From contig CANQOZ010000002.1 of the NCBI GenBank assembly GCA_947625585.1, forward strand, positions 1 through 53,791: a DNA stretch of 53,791 nucleotides, in the 5' to 3' direction. Origin of the DNA: an uncultured Eubacteriaceae bacterium (lineage in GTDB: Bacteria; Bacillota; Clostridia; Eubacteriales; Eubacteriaceae). The position numbers and the translations under genes are program-made. A model generated the notes under the pieces. The model was not told the origin of the DNA, did no database searches, and worked only from the letters and a program-made list of their open reading frames with translations. Positions 1 through 10,200 of the stretch are shown one piece after another; the first letter of the stretch is position 1, and each line of letters starts with the position of its first letter.

Positions 1-300
1 GAATTATTAAAACCTAAAATTAAAAAGCCTAAAGTTAGTGTTCATATTCAAAAATCCTCAATGGATACTAAATTAGATTTGAGAGGTAAATCAACGGCTG
101 AAGCTGAAATTTTAATTGAAGAATTTATAGCCGATGCAACTTTATTGGGTAAAAATAAATTAGAAGTTATACACGGTTTTGGTACTGGACAGTTAAGAAA
201 AACTGTTCATGATTATTTAAAAAAATCTGATTTGGTTTCATCATTTAGATTGGGAGGACCAGGAGAAGGTGGAGCTGGAGCAACGATTATAGAGTTATAG
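1..300 (+). CDS. mutS2: Endonuclease MutS2, C-terminal Smr domain (5' truncated by window edge)
   Basis: Frame open from base 1 (ELLKPKIKKPKVSVHIQKSS...); LDLRG and IHGFGTGQLRKTVHDYLK Smr motifs; ends GGPGEGGAGATIIEL. Confidence 0.9.
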   Translation, partial: ELLKPKIKKPKVSVHIQKSSMDTKLDLRGKSTAEAEILIEEFIADATLLGKNKLEVIHGFGTGQLRKTVHDYLKKSDLVSSFRLGGPGEGGAGATIIEL

Positions 301-307
301 AGGAAAT

Positions 308-793
308 ATGAGTGATAAAAATACCGTTGTTTTAGAAGTTAATAATGGAAAAAAAGTAGAAATTGAACTATTTCCAGATATTGCTCCTGAAACAGTAAAG
401 AATTTTAAAAAATTAGTTAATGATGGATTTTATAATGGATTAATATTCCATCGTGTTATTCCGGGATTTATGGTACAAGGTGGTGACCCTCTCGGTAATG
501 GAACTGGTGGTCCTGGATATACAATTAAAGGTGAATTTAGCTCGAATGGTTTTGAAAATAATTTAAAACATGAGCGTGGAGTTATTTCGATGGCTCGGAG
601 TTCGGATCCAAATTCGGCTGGATCTCAATTTTTTATTATGACTGATGATGCACCTCATCTTGATGGTGATTATGCGGCATTTGGAAAAGTTAAAAGTGGT
701 ATGGAAGAAATAGATAAAATAGTTCATGCAAAAAGAGACTTAACGAATAAGCCATTTAAAAATCAAGTTATAGAAAAGGCTTATTTAATTTAA
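308..793 (+). CDS. Peptidyl-prolyl cis-trans isomerase, cyclophilin type
   Basis: FHRVIPGFMVQGGDP, GSQFFI, LDGDYAAFGKV motifs. Confidence 0.95.
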   Translation: MSDKNTVVLEVNNGKKVEIELFPDIAPETVKNFKKLVNDGFYNGLIFHRVIPGFMVQGGDPLGNGTGGPGYTIKGEFSSNGFENNLKHERGVISMARSSDPNSAGSQFFIMTDDAPHLDGDYAAFGKVKSGMEEIDKIVHAKRDLTNKPFKNQVIEKAYLI

Positions 794-806
794 ATAATAT
801 AAGAAA

Positions 807-2054
807 ATGAATACACAATTAACTGATAGAAATGGATACATAATTGAGCAGGTAATTCCGGTCTCTGATGGACTCGAAGATTTAAGTCCAAGTGAAAGAG
901 TTAAAAAAAGATTAGAAAGAAGAAACGGAATATTAAAAGCTGCTATTGTTGGAATTTCAGTTTGTGTTCTATTTGCTATCATTAAATTTTTTATAGGTAC
1001 AAGCTCTCATTCTTTAGCTATCCGCTCAGATGCTATCAGTTCATTAACTGAAAGTTATTCTTATATTATTTCTTTTCTAGGAATATCATTAGCTCATAAA
1101 AAACCTGATTCAAAGCATCCAAATGGATATGGAAGAATTGAATATTTAACTGCAATTGTTGGAGGAGTCTTAGTTTTAATAACTGGATGGCATTTCTTTG
1201 AAACTTCTTTAAGAAGAATATATAAACCAGAGATGTCTTCAGTAACGGGACTTCAACTAGTAATAATTGCTTTAACTATACTAGGAAAACTTTATCTATA
1301 TTTTGATGATAAAAAAATTGGGCATAAATTTAATTCAGCTGGACTAATAACTGCTAGTAGAAGTGCTCTTTTATCTAGTTTATCTTCATTATTAGTTATA
1401 ATTGCAGCTGTTGTAGCTCAGGTCTATAAAGTTGATATTGATGGATGGGTCGGTTTAATAATCGCTTGTTTTATGATTTTTGTTGGTATAGTCGGTTTAA
1501 AAGGTGGAATTACTTCTATTTTAGGGAAACCAGTCTCGAAAAAGGTAGCTCAAGCCATAACAAGAATTCTTTTAGATAATCCACCTATTGTTGGGGTTTA
1601 TGACTTACGAATAAATAATTTAGGAACAGGGTTATTTCGAGGGACTGTTAATGCTGAAGTTCCTGCTGAAACAAATGCAGAAGAAGTTTATGAAGCATTT
1701 AGAAAAGCTAGAACAGAAATTTATAGAAAAACAGGAGTTGATATGACAATCGGAATCATTACAGTTAATTACTGTAAAGAAGAAGTTTTTCCTAAATATC
1801 AACGAATTAGTAATAAGATTCTTAATGAAGAAGGTGTTCAAAATGTTCATGGTTTTAACTGGAATGAGGACACAAATGATGTAGACCTTCATGTTATTGT
1901 TGATTATAATTCATTAAATAACCAAGACTTAGAAGAAAAAATTAGAGATATAGTAAAAGAAGAAATTCCCGATTCAAATGTTTTGGTTGATTTTAATGTT
2001 AATTGTATTGAAGATCCTAATCAATTAAAAGAAGCTGTTTGTAAGATTCAATGA
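807..2054 (+). CDS. Cation diffusion facilitator (CDF) family transporter
   Basis: CDF topology, KHPNGYGRIEYL motif, DGWVGLIIA; predicted metal ligands atypical (see findings). Confidence 0.85.
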   Translation: MNTQLTDRNGYIIEQVIPVSDGLEDLSPSERVKKRLERRNGILKAAIVGISVCVLFAIIKFFIGTSSHSLAIRSDAISSLTESYSYIISFLGISLAHKKPDSKHPNGYGRIEYLTAIVGGVLVLITGWHFFETSLRRIYKPEMSSVTGLQLVIIALTILGKLYLYFDDKKIGHKFNSAGLITASRSALLSSLSSLLVIIAAVVAQVYKVDIDGWVGLIIACFMIFVGIVGLKGGITSILGKPVSKKVAQAITRILLDNPPIVGVYDLRINNLGTGLFRGTVNAEVPAETNAEEVYEAFRKARTEIYRKTGVDMTIGIITVNYCKEEVFPKYQRISNKILNEEGVQNVHGFNWNEDTNDVDLHVIVDYNSLNNQDLEEKIRDIVKEEIPDSNVLVDFNVNCIEDPNQLKEAVCKIQ

Positions 2055-2662
2055 GATTAATACTAGTTAGACATAGTGAAACATTTGGTAATGTGGAAAA
2101 AAGATTTAATGGAATTACGGAATCAGCACTAACTGAAAAAGGTAAGTTAATGCAAAAACAAGTTTTAGAACACTTAGAAAACATTAATAAAATTTTTCCA
2201 ATTAATAAAATCTTCAGTTCTCCTTCAAAAAGAGCCTTACATGCTGCCGAGAAATTTTCTAATACAACTGGAATTGATTTAGAAGTTGTAAATGAATTAA
2301 TTGAATATAATTTTGGAATATTTGATGGCTTATCTTTTAAAGAAGCTAGAGATGTTAATAGCAATCTACTTGATAAGTGGTTAGATAATTCTATTGAAAT
2401 GGCTTTACCAAATGGTGAATCATTTAAAGATAAAACTATTCGAGTTTCAAATTGGGTAAAATCGATATTAAGTAAAAATTATGAAACTGTTATTGTTTTT
2501 ACTCATGGAGCAACATTTCGTTCAATACTAATGGAATTATTAGAATTACCACTTGAACAAGCCTGGCATTTTAATGTTGGTTTAGGTTCGTTTTGTATAA
2601 TCAATTATGAAAATAATTATGGGGTTTTAGAAGAGTTTATAAATCCCAATTTTAAATTCTAG
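2051..2662 (+). CDS. Histidine phosphatase family protein (phosphoglycerate mutase-like)
   Basis: N-terminal LVRHSET (RHG-type) motif; FTHGATFRSIL. Confidence 0.9.
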   Translation: MRLILVRHSETFGNVEKRFNGITESALTEKGKLMQKQVLEHLENINKIFPINKIFSSPSKRALHAAEKFSNTTGIDLEVVNELIEYNFGIFDGLSFKEARDVNSNLLDKWLDNSIEMALPNGESFKDKTIRVSNWVKSILSKNYETVIVFTHGATFRSILMELLELPLEQAWHFNVGLGSFCIINYENNYGVLEEFINPNFKF

Positions 2663-2672
2663 AAAGATTTTA

Positions 2673-3629
2673 ATGGTAGAGGTTTCAAGAGATTTAGTTA
2701 TAAATAATCCTGATCATTTAGCCTATGTTCTAGGTCGATATGATGAAAATATTAGAAATATTGAAGACAAATTAGGCGTTGAAATACGTTGTAGAAAAAA
2801 TACAATTAGGGTAATAGGTAATGACAATAGTGTTTCAGAAGCTATAAATATTTTAAAAGAATTAGAAGAAAGTGCTTCAAAAGGGATTGTTATTAATAAA
2901 GAAACAACAGATTATCTTATATCAGTTAAAGAAGAAAGAGAAAAGGAAAGCTTTTCTGATCTAAATGATACAATTGTTTGTTTTACTACTAAAGGTAAAC
3001 CTATCAAACCAAAAACTTATGGTCAAAAAAAATACTTAGATTCTATCGATAGGAATGATATAGTTTTTGGAATTGGTCCAGCTGGAACTGGTAAAACATA
3101 CCTCGCTATGGCTAAAGCGATAACTGCATTTAAAAATGAAGAAGTTGAAAGGATGATTTTAACTAGGCCGGCTGTTGAAGCGGGGGAACGTTTAGGTTTT
3201 CTACCAGGAGATCTTCAAGAAAAAGTAGATCCATATTTAAGACCATTATATGATGCTTTATACGAAATTATGGGAGCCGAATCTTTTAAAAAGAATATGG
3301 AAAAGGGTTTAATTGAGGTAGCCCCTCTAGCCTATATGAGAGGTAGAACTCTTGAAAATGCTTTTATTATATTGGATGAAGCTCAAAATACTACTCCAGA
3401 GCAAATGAAGATGTTTTTAACTCGATTTGGTCAAGGTTCCAAAATTATTGTTACTGGGGATACAACTCAAATTGACTTACCTAGTGGTGATCGTTCCGGA
3501 TTAATTGAAGCTCGTAAAATCTTAAAGGGAATTAAAGGTATTTCTTTTAATGATCTAAAAGCTGAAGATGTTGTTAGAAATAAATTGGTTCAGAAAATTA
3601 TTGAAGCTTATGATACTTATCGACCATGA
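2673..3629 (+). CDS. PhoH family ATPase
   Basis: GPAGTGKTYLAMAKA Walker A, FIILDEAQNTTPEQMKMFLTR. Confidence 0.95.
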   Translation: MVEVSRDLVINNPDHLAYVLGRYDENIRNIEDKLGVEIRCRKNTIRVIGNDNSVSEAINILKELEESASKGIVINKETTDYLISVKEEREKESFSDLNDTIVCFTTKGKPIKPKTYGQKKYLDSIDRNDIVFGIGPAGTGKTYLAMAKAITAFKNEEVERMILTRPAVEAGERLGFLPGDLQEKVDPYLRPLYDALYEIMGAESFKKNMEKGLIEVAPLAYMRGRTLENAFIILDEAQNTTPEQMKMFLTRFGQGSKIIVTGDTTQIDLPSGDRSGLIEARKILKGIKGISFNDLKAEDVVRNKLVQKIIEAYDTYRP

Positions 3630-4096
3630 TTGAATTAAATATCTTAAACTGGCATAACGATTTAAGTAATAATTTAAAAAAGAATATAAAAAAAGCCTTC
3701 AATCTAATTTTAAAGAATGAAGGCTTAAATATTAATGCTGAAGTTTCATTAGAATTTGTTTCAGATAATAAAATAAGAGAATTAAATCAAAATTATAGAA
3801 ATATTGATAAAACTACAGATGTTTTATCTTTTCCTATATTTTCTGATAAAAATGAAATTCTTTGTATTAAGACTAAAAATCCACTTGAATTAGGAGATAT
3901 AATTATTAACTTAAATCAAGCAAGTAAACAAGCTAAACTTTATGGAAATTCCCTCGATTATGAGGTACTTTATTTAGCCATACATAGTTTTCTTCATTTA
4001 TTAGGATATGATCATATAAAAGTTGAAGATAAAAAGATAATGAGAAATATTGAAAAGAAAATAATTCAGGATGGTAAATTCTATGAGACCAGATAA
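3626..4096 (+). CDS. ybeY: Endoribonuclease YbeY
   Basis: HSFLHLLGYDH zinc motif; TTDVLSFP; adjacent to phoH and era. Confidence 0.93.
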   Translation: MIELNILNWHNDLSNNLKKNIKKAFNLILKNEGLNINAEVSLEFVSDNKIRELNQNYRNIDKTTDVLSFPIFSDKNEILCIKTKNPLELGDIIINLNQASKQAKLYGNSLDYEVLYLAIHSFLHLLGYDHIKVEDKKIMRNIEKKIIQDGKFYETR

Positions 4097-4613
4097 GTAC
4101 CCCATAGATGAACAAACTGAAAGTACTGGACCAATTAATGTAGAAGAAATTCGACTATTATCTGAAACACAAATAAGACAAGAGACTTTAAATAGGAAAC
4201 AGAAAAAAAAGCATGAATTAAGATCTCTTGAAGTTAAAAATCAACCTATTCAATTAAAACGTTTAGGGCGAAGTTTTAGATATGCTTTTTCTGGGTTAAT
4301 CTATGTAATTAGAACTCAACCAAATATGAAAATCCATATTATTGCTGCAACTTTTGCAATAATACTTGGTTTTACTCTTCATATTTCTGAACCTGAATGG
4401 TTAGCTTTAGTTCTTGTTATCGGATTTGTTATTATTCTTGAATTTATTAATACAGCAATAGAATCTCTAGTTGATTTATATACTGAAGACTTTAATTTCT
4501 TAGCTAAGACAGCTAAAGATGTTGGAGCTGCTACTGTTTTAGTTATGGCTATTGTTTCTGTTGTAACTGGTTGTATTATTTTTTTACCTAAAATTATTGA
4601 TTTAATTGTGTGA
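4083..4613 (+). CDS. Diacylglycerol kinase / undecaprenol kinase family protein with N-terminal extension
   Basis: C-terminal DgkA fold: AFSGLIYVIRTQPNMKIH, EFINTAIESLVDLYTEDFNFLAKTAKDVGAATVL; ATG at 4083 (MRPDKYP) preferred over 4071. Confidence 0.88.
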   Translation: MRPDKYPIDEQTESTGPINVEEIRLLSETQIRQETLNRKQKKKHELRSLEVKNQPIQLKRLGRSFRYAFSGLIYVIRTQPNMKIHIIAATFAIILGFTLHISEPEWLALVLVIGFVIILEFINTAIESLVDLYTEDFNFLAKTAKDVGAATVLVMAIVSVVTGCIIFLPKIIDLIV

Positions 4614-4618
4614 TCTAA

Positions 4619-5518
4619 ATGAATGAGAAAAATTTTAAATCTGGTTTTATTAGTGTAATTGGTAGACCTAATGTTGGTAAATCAACATTACTTAATGCTT
4701 TAATGGGTGAAAAGTTAGTAATTACGTCGCCTAAGCCACAAACTACAAGAAATGCAATTCGATGTATTTTAAATGACGGTGATAGTCAAGTAGTTTTTAT
4801 TGATACTCCTGGTTTAACCAAAGCTAGGAATAAACTAGGTGATTTTATGGAACAATCCGTTAAGTCATCTTTAACTGATATTGAAGGTATTATTTATATT
4901 TTAGAACCTGAAGAAGAATTTGGGAAAACAGATTTAGAAATAATAGAATTACTTAAAAAGCAAAAGGTTCCTATTATTGCGTTAATTAATAAAATAGATA
5001 CAATTGATAAAAGAAAAGTGCTTAAAACAATAGAGAATTTGGCTTCTTATGGTATTTTTAAAGAAATTATTCCAATATCTGCTCTAAAAAATGATGGTAT
5101 AGATATTGTTAAAAAAGAAATAAAAAAGCTTCTTCCAGAAGGACCTCCATATTTCCCAACTGATCAAATTATTGATCAAAATGAAAGATTTATCTTTAGT
5201 GAAATTATTAGGGAAAAAATTTTAAAAGCTACAAATGATGAAGTTCCTCATGGTACAGCTGTTGAAATTTTGTCTGTCAATCAAAGACCAAATAAAGAAA
5301 TTCTTGATATCGATGCAACTATTTTTTGTGAAAAAAAGCAGCATAAGGGAATAATTATTGGGAAAGATGGAAAGAAACTAAAAAATATCGGTATTCAAGC
5401 AAGAAAAGAAATTGAAAAATTCTTAGAAAAACCTGTTAATTTAAATTTATGGGTTAAAGTAAGAGAGAATTGGAGAGATAAACCTTTTGATTTAAAAGAT
5501 TTAGGTTATAAAAATTAA
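4619..5518 (+). CDS. era: GTPase Era
   Basis: GRPNVGKSTLLNAL, DTPGL, NKID, C-terminal KH domain (GIIIGKDGKKLKNIG). Confidence 0.96.
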   Translation: MNEKNFKSGFISVIGRPNVGKSTLLNALMGEKLVITSPKPQTTRNAIRCILNDGDSQVVFIDTPGLTKARNKLGDFMEQSVKSSLTDIEGIIYILEPEEEFGKTDLEIIELLKKQKVPIIALINKIDTIDKRKVLKTIENLASYGIFKEIIPISALKNDGIDIVKKEIKKLLPEGPPYFPTDQIIDQNERFIFSEIIREKILKATNDEVPHGTAVEILSVNQRPNKEILDIDATIFCEKKQHKGIIIGKDGKKLKNIGIQARKEIEKFLEKPVNLNLWVKVRENWRDKPFDLKDLGYKN

Positions 5519-6264
5519 TGGCTTTAGAATCAACAAGAGGATTGGTTATTTCAGAACGCTCTTATAATGAGAGTGATAAAATAATAACTATTTTTTCAGA
5601 AAATGGTAAATTCCAGGCCATAGCTAATGGCGTTAAAAATCCAAAAAGTTCCCTTTCAGCAGGATGTAGATTGTTTGCCTGGAGTGAATTTCAATATTTT
5701 CCTGGAAAAACTTTTGCAAAAATAACTCAAGCTAACTTAATAGATCCGTTTTATAATATTAGTTCAAATTTAGAATTAGTAAGTTATGCTTCTTATATTG
5801 CTGATTTAATTAAAAATTTTTATGATGATAATCAACTTGATAAAGTTATTTTGAAGCATTTAGTCTATTATTTTTATTATATTAATAGTTCACCGGATAA
5901 AGTTCTTTTATTAACTTTAACTTTTCAGCTGAAGTTACTAACTGCGTTAGGAATAATACCTAATTTTAACTCTATTCTGTCTTTAGACTCGAATATTCCG
6001 ATTTATTTTTCAATAACAGATGCAAATTTTGATAATAAACGTTCTACCAATAAATTGACTTATCGTTTAAATAAGAATGAAATTGATTTATTACTTCATC
6101 TTTATAAAAATCCGATAAGCACAATTTTCAAAGAAAATTTAAATTTAGAGAAAATTAATTTAGTTAGACTAATTGAAATCTTTAATAGTTTTATTGAAAG
6201 TCAATTATCTAAGCAACTGAAGTCATTTAAAATTTTAAAAGAATTAAATCAAGGTAGCTTATGA
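5518..6264 (+). CDS. recO: DNA repair protein RecO
   Basis: N-terminal OB-fold (RGLVISERSYNESDKIITIFSENGKFQAIANGVKNPKS), position after era. Confidence 0.88.
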   Translation: MALESTRGLVISERSYNESDKIITIFSENGKFQAIANGVKNPKSSLSAGCRLFAWSEFQYFPGKTFAKITQANLIDPFYNISSNLELVSYASYIADLIKNFYDDNQLDKVILKHLVYYFYYINSSPDKVLLLTLTFQLKLLTALGIIPNFNSILSLDSNIPIYFSITDANFDNKRSTNKLTYRLNKNEIDLLLHLYKNPISTIFKENLNLEKINLVRLIEIFNSFIESQLSKQLKSFKILKELNQGSL

Positions 6265-7217
6265 AAAAAGAAACCAAATTAGAACCAGTTTTTATACTAT
6301 TATCTTTATTACTAGGTTACTTTTTTAGCTTTTTTAAACTCTCATTTTCTTTAAACTATGATTTAGAAGAAATACTTCTCTCAATTCTATTATTTTTTAT
6401 CTTTTTAGAAATAGATTGGTCTGAATTAAAAGTTGAGTTTAATAATAAGAAATTCAGAAATATAGTTCTTATAATTAATTTTCTTTGGACTCCCATTTTT
6501 GCATATATTCTTGGACTTATATTTTTAAACTTCAATTTGGATTTACGAATTGCTCTTGTTTTATTATTAGTAATGCCTTGTACTGACTGGTATTTAATAT
6601 TTACTGAAATAACAGGTGGTAATCTTGACTTATCAACTAGTATCTTACCTTATAATCTGATTTTCCAATTACTTTTATTGCCAATTTATTTATTTATTTT
6701 TTTTGGAAATAACAGTTTTATTTTCGATCTTGGTTTAACTATTTCAACTATTCTGGAATTATTAGTTCCATTAATGTTAGCATTAATTGCTAGATTTATC
6801 CTGATTAAAGTTTTAGATAATGAGAGAATAATTCATAAGGCTTGTGATAAGATTGAATTTATTCTAATTTGTATTATCGCATTCTTCTTATTTTTAACAG
6901 AAGGACAAGAGATTAATAATTCATTAACTGAATATCCAATTTTCTTTTTATCTATAGTTATTTATTATGTTGTTAACTTTATTCTAAGTTTATATTTAGG
7001 AAATCATTTTAAATTTAATAATTCTGACATTATTAGTTTAATATTTACAACAACTTCAAAGAATACTCCTTTATCTTTAACTTTGGCTGGAATTTTATTT
7101 CCAAGTCATAAGGTTATTTCTTTAGTTTTAATTCTTGGTCCATTAACAGAAATACCATTTTCATTACTAGAATCAGCTATACTAAAAAAACTACTTCCAG
7201 TTTCTAGAGAGGAATAA
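6261..7217 (+). CDS. Membrane transporter, ACR3/bile acid:sodium symporter-like
   Basis: Multi-TM protein; MPCTDWYLIFT resembles the ACR3 TM4 Cys motif; TTTSKNTPLSLTLA late helix. Confidence 0.65.
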   Translation: MKKETKLEPVFILLSLLLGYFFSFFKLSFSLNYDLEEILLSILLFFIFLEIDWSELKVEFNNKKFRNIVLIINFLWTPIFAYILGLIFLNFNLDLRIALVLLLVMPCTDWYLIFTEITGGNLDLSTSILPYNLIFQLLLLPIYLFIFFGNNSFIFDLGLTISTILELLVPLMLALIARFILIKVLDNERIIHKACDKIEFILICIIAFFLFLTEGQEINNSLTEYPIFFLSIVIYYVVNFILSLYLGNHFKFNNSDIISLIFTTTSKNTPLSLTLAGILFPSHKVISLVLILGPLTEIPFSLLESAILKKLLPVSREE

Positions 7218-7218
7218 A

Positions 7219-10200
7219 ATGACTCAACCTTTTACCCATTTACACGTTCATTCTGAATATTCATTATTAGACGGATTATCTAGAATTCCTGATTTAGTAA
7301 GTAAAGCTAAAGAATTAGGAATGACAAGTCTAGCCTTAACCGACCATGGCGTGATGTTTGGTGCATTAGAGTTCTATCGTGAATGTTTGAAACAGGGAAT
7401 AAAACCTATAATTGGAAGTGAAGTCTATGTCGCTGAAAGAAATTTAGAACAAATGGAGGCTTCAGTTGATTCGAAAAATTACCATCTAGTTTTACTTGCT
7501 AAAAATGAAATTGGTTATAGGAATTTAATGAAATTAGTTTCAATTGGTTTTGTTGATGGATTTTATAGGAAACCTAGAGTTGACCATAAAACACTTAAAA
7601 AATATTCTGAAGGATTGATTTGTCTTTCTGGTTGTATGTCTGGGGAAATTCCTAGAGCTATTTTAAAAGGAGATTTAAAAAAAGCTCATAATTTAATTCA
7701 AACTTATCAGGAAATTTTTGGTAAAGATAATTTTTATTTAGAAATCCAAGATCATAGGATTCCAGAAGAAGCCAAAATTAGAGAAGATCTTTTATATTTA
7801 TCTAAAGTTACTGGAGCTCCTTTAGTGGCTACGAATGATGTTCATTATGTTAATAAAGAAGATTCAGAAGTTCATGATATTCTAATTTGTATTCAAACAG
7901 GAGCAAAAGTTAAAGATGAAAAAAGACTTCGGTATGAAAAAGGAGCCTATTACTTAAAGTCTTCGGAAGAAATGTATAAAGAATTCTCTTACTATCCTCA
8001 AGCTTATGAAAATACTCAAGTTATTGCTAGTCAATGTAATCTTGTTTTACCAGAACCAAAAAATCATATGCCGATTTATCAATTTCCAAAAGAATTTAAA
8101 ACAGCTGGAGCATATTTAAGGCATCTTTGTTTAGAAGGGATAAAAAAATTATATCCAAAAATAACTACTGAAATTAAAGAACGTTTAGAAACTGAACTTA
8201 AAACAATAAACTCAATGGGATTTGATAATTATTTTTTGGTAGTATGGGATTTTATTAAATTTGCTAAGGATAATGGAATAATGGTTGGTCCAGGTAGAGG
8301 TTCGGCTGCTGGATCGCTTGTAGCTTATTCTCTTGGAATTACTTCGCTAGATCCGCTAAAATACAATTTACTTTTTGAAAGATTCTTAAATCCTGAACGT
8401 TATACAATGCCTGATATAGATTGTGATTTCTGTTATGAACGTAGACAAGAGGTAATTGACTATGTTAATAAAAAATATGGTTTCGATCACGTTTCTCAAA
8501 TAATAACATTTGGAACAATGCTCGCTAGAATGGCTATTCGTGATGTAGGCAGAGTTTTAGATGTTTCTTATTCTAAAACAGATAATATAGCCAAACAGAT
8601 TCCATTTTTACCAGGACATACTGTTACAATTCAAGAAGCTTTAGATGAAAATCCAGAACTTAAGAAGTTAAAAGAAAATGATCCTGAAGTTAAAGAAGTT
8701 CTTGAAACAGCGCAAAAGCTTGAGGGCTTAAGTAGACATGCAGGAACTCATGCTGCTGGAGTTGTTATAGCTGATCAAGCAATAACTAATTATGTTCCTT
8801 TATATAGGAATGGTGACTTTATCTCAACACAATATACTATGGATCTCTTAGAATCCCAGGGTCTTATTAAAATGGATTTCCTCGGTTTACGAACCTTAAC
8901 TGTAATTAGAGATGCTTTGGATAATATTTATCAGTCAACAGGATTAAAAATTAAGCCTGAAGAAATTGATATTTCCGATCAAAATATTTATAAATTAATT
9001 GCTTCCGGTGATTGTGGAGGAGTTTTTCAGTTAGAAAGTAACGGGATTATTCAGTTTATAAAAGAATTTAAACCGGAAAATTTCGAAGATATCATAGCCG
9101 GTATTTCATTATATCGACCAGGACCAATGGATCAAATTCCAACTTATATAAAAAATAAAAATAATCCGGAAGCCATTAAATATCTTCATCCTAAATTAGA
9201 ACCTATTCTTAATGTTACTTATGGATGTATTGTATATCAAGAACAAGTAATGCAAATATTTCGTGATCTAGCTGGATTTTCAATGGGAAGATCTGATCTT
9301 GTTCGAAGAGCTATGAGTAAAAAGAAAAGTGACGTTATGGATAAAGAAGGGCAAGTTTTTATTTATGGTGAAAAAGATGAAAATGGGAACTATTTAATTG
9401 ATGGTTGTATTAAAAGAGGAATAGATAAGAATACTGCTGAACAAATTTGGAATACTATGCACGAATTTGCAAAGTATGCTTTTAATAAGTCTCATGCTGC
9501 AGCTTATGCTGTTCTTGCTTGTCAAACTGCTTGGCTTAAATATTATTATCCAGCTGAATTTTATGCAGCGTTATTAAGTTCAGTTATGGAATCTGAATCT
9601 AGAGTTGCTCGATATATTGATGAATGTAATAGAAGAGGAGTTAAAGTCGTTCCTCCTAATATTAATGTATCCCAAAAGAAATTTACTGTAAAAGACGGTC
9701 AAATTGTTTTTGGTCTAGGAGAAATTAAAAGTGTTGGCTCAAAATTTGTCGATCAAGTAATACAAACAAGAGAAGAACAAGGACCTTTTAAGGATCTTCT
9801 TGATTTTTGTGAAAGAGTTGAAAATATTAATAAACAAGCAGTTATTAATTTAATAAAGGCTGGTGCTTTTGACTATTTAGGTATCGATAGAGGCACTTTA
9901 TTAAGTAATGCTTTTGAAGTAATTCAAAAAGGAAAAGAATTACGCTCTATAAGATTATCTGGACAAGCCTCTTTTTTTGATAATGATAATTCTTCTTTAA
10001 AAACTTTTGAGTATACACAAACAGAACCTTTATCAAAAGAAACAATTTTAACAATGGAAAAAGATGTTTTGGGTATATATTTATCTGGACATCCATTGGA
10101 GAAATACCGAGAAATTTTAGAACGAAAAACTGTATTTAACTTTTCTATTTTAGATAGTTATGAAGATTTATCAAGAACTATTCAAGATCAAAGTTTTGTC

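Noticed and set aside
785-982. Minus-strand 65-aa ORF, and similar small antisense ORFs (1632-1892, 2017-2364, 3933-4115, 12980-13168, 19389-19628, 26702-26974, 31481-31741, 35489-35926, 37037-37291, 45978-46217, 49213-49437, 53368-53604)
   Set aside because: All lie antisense to confident housekeeping CDSs and show compositionally biased shadow translations.
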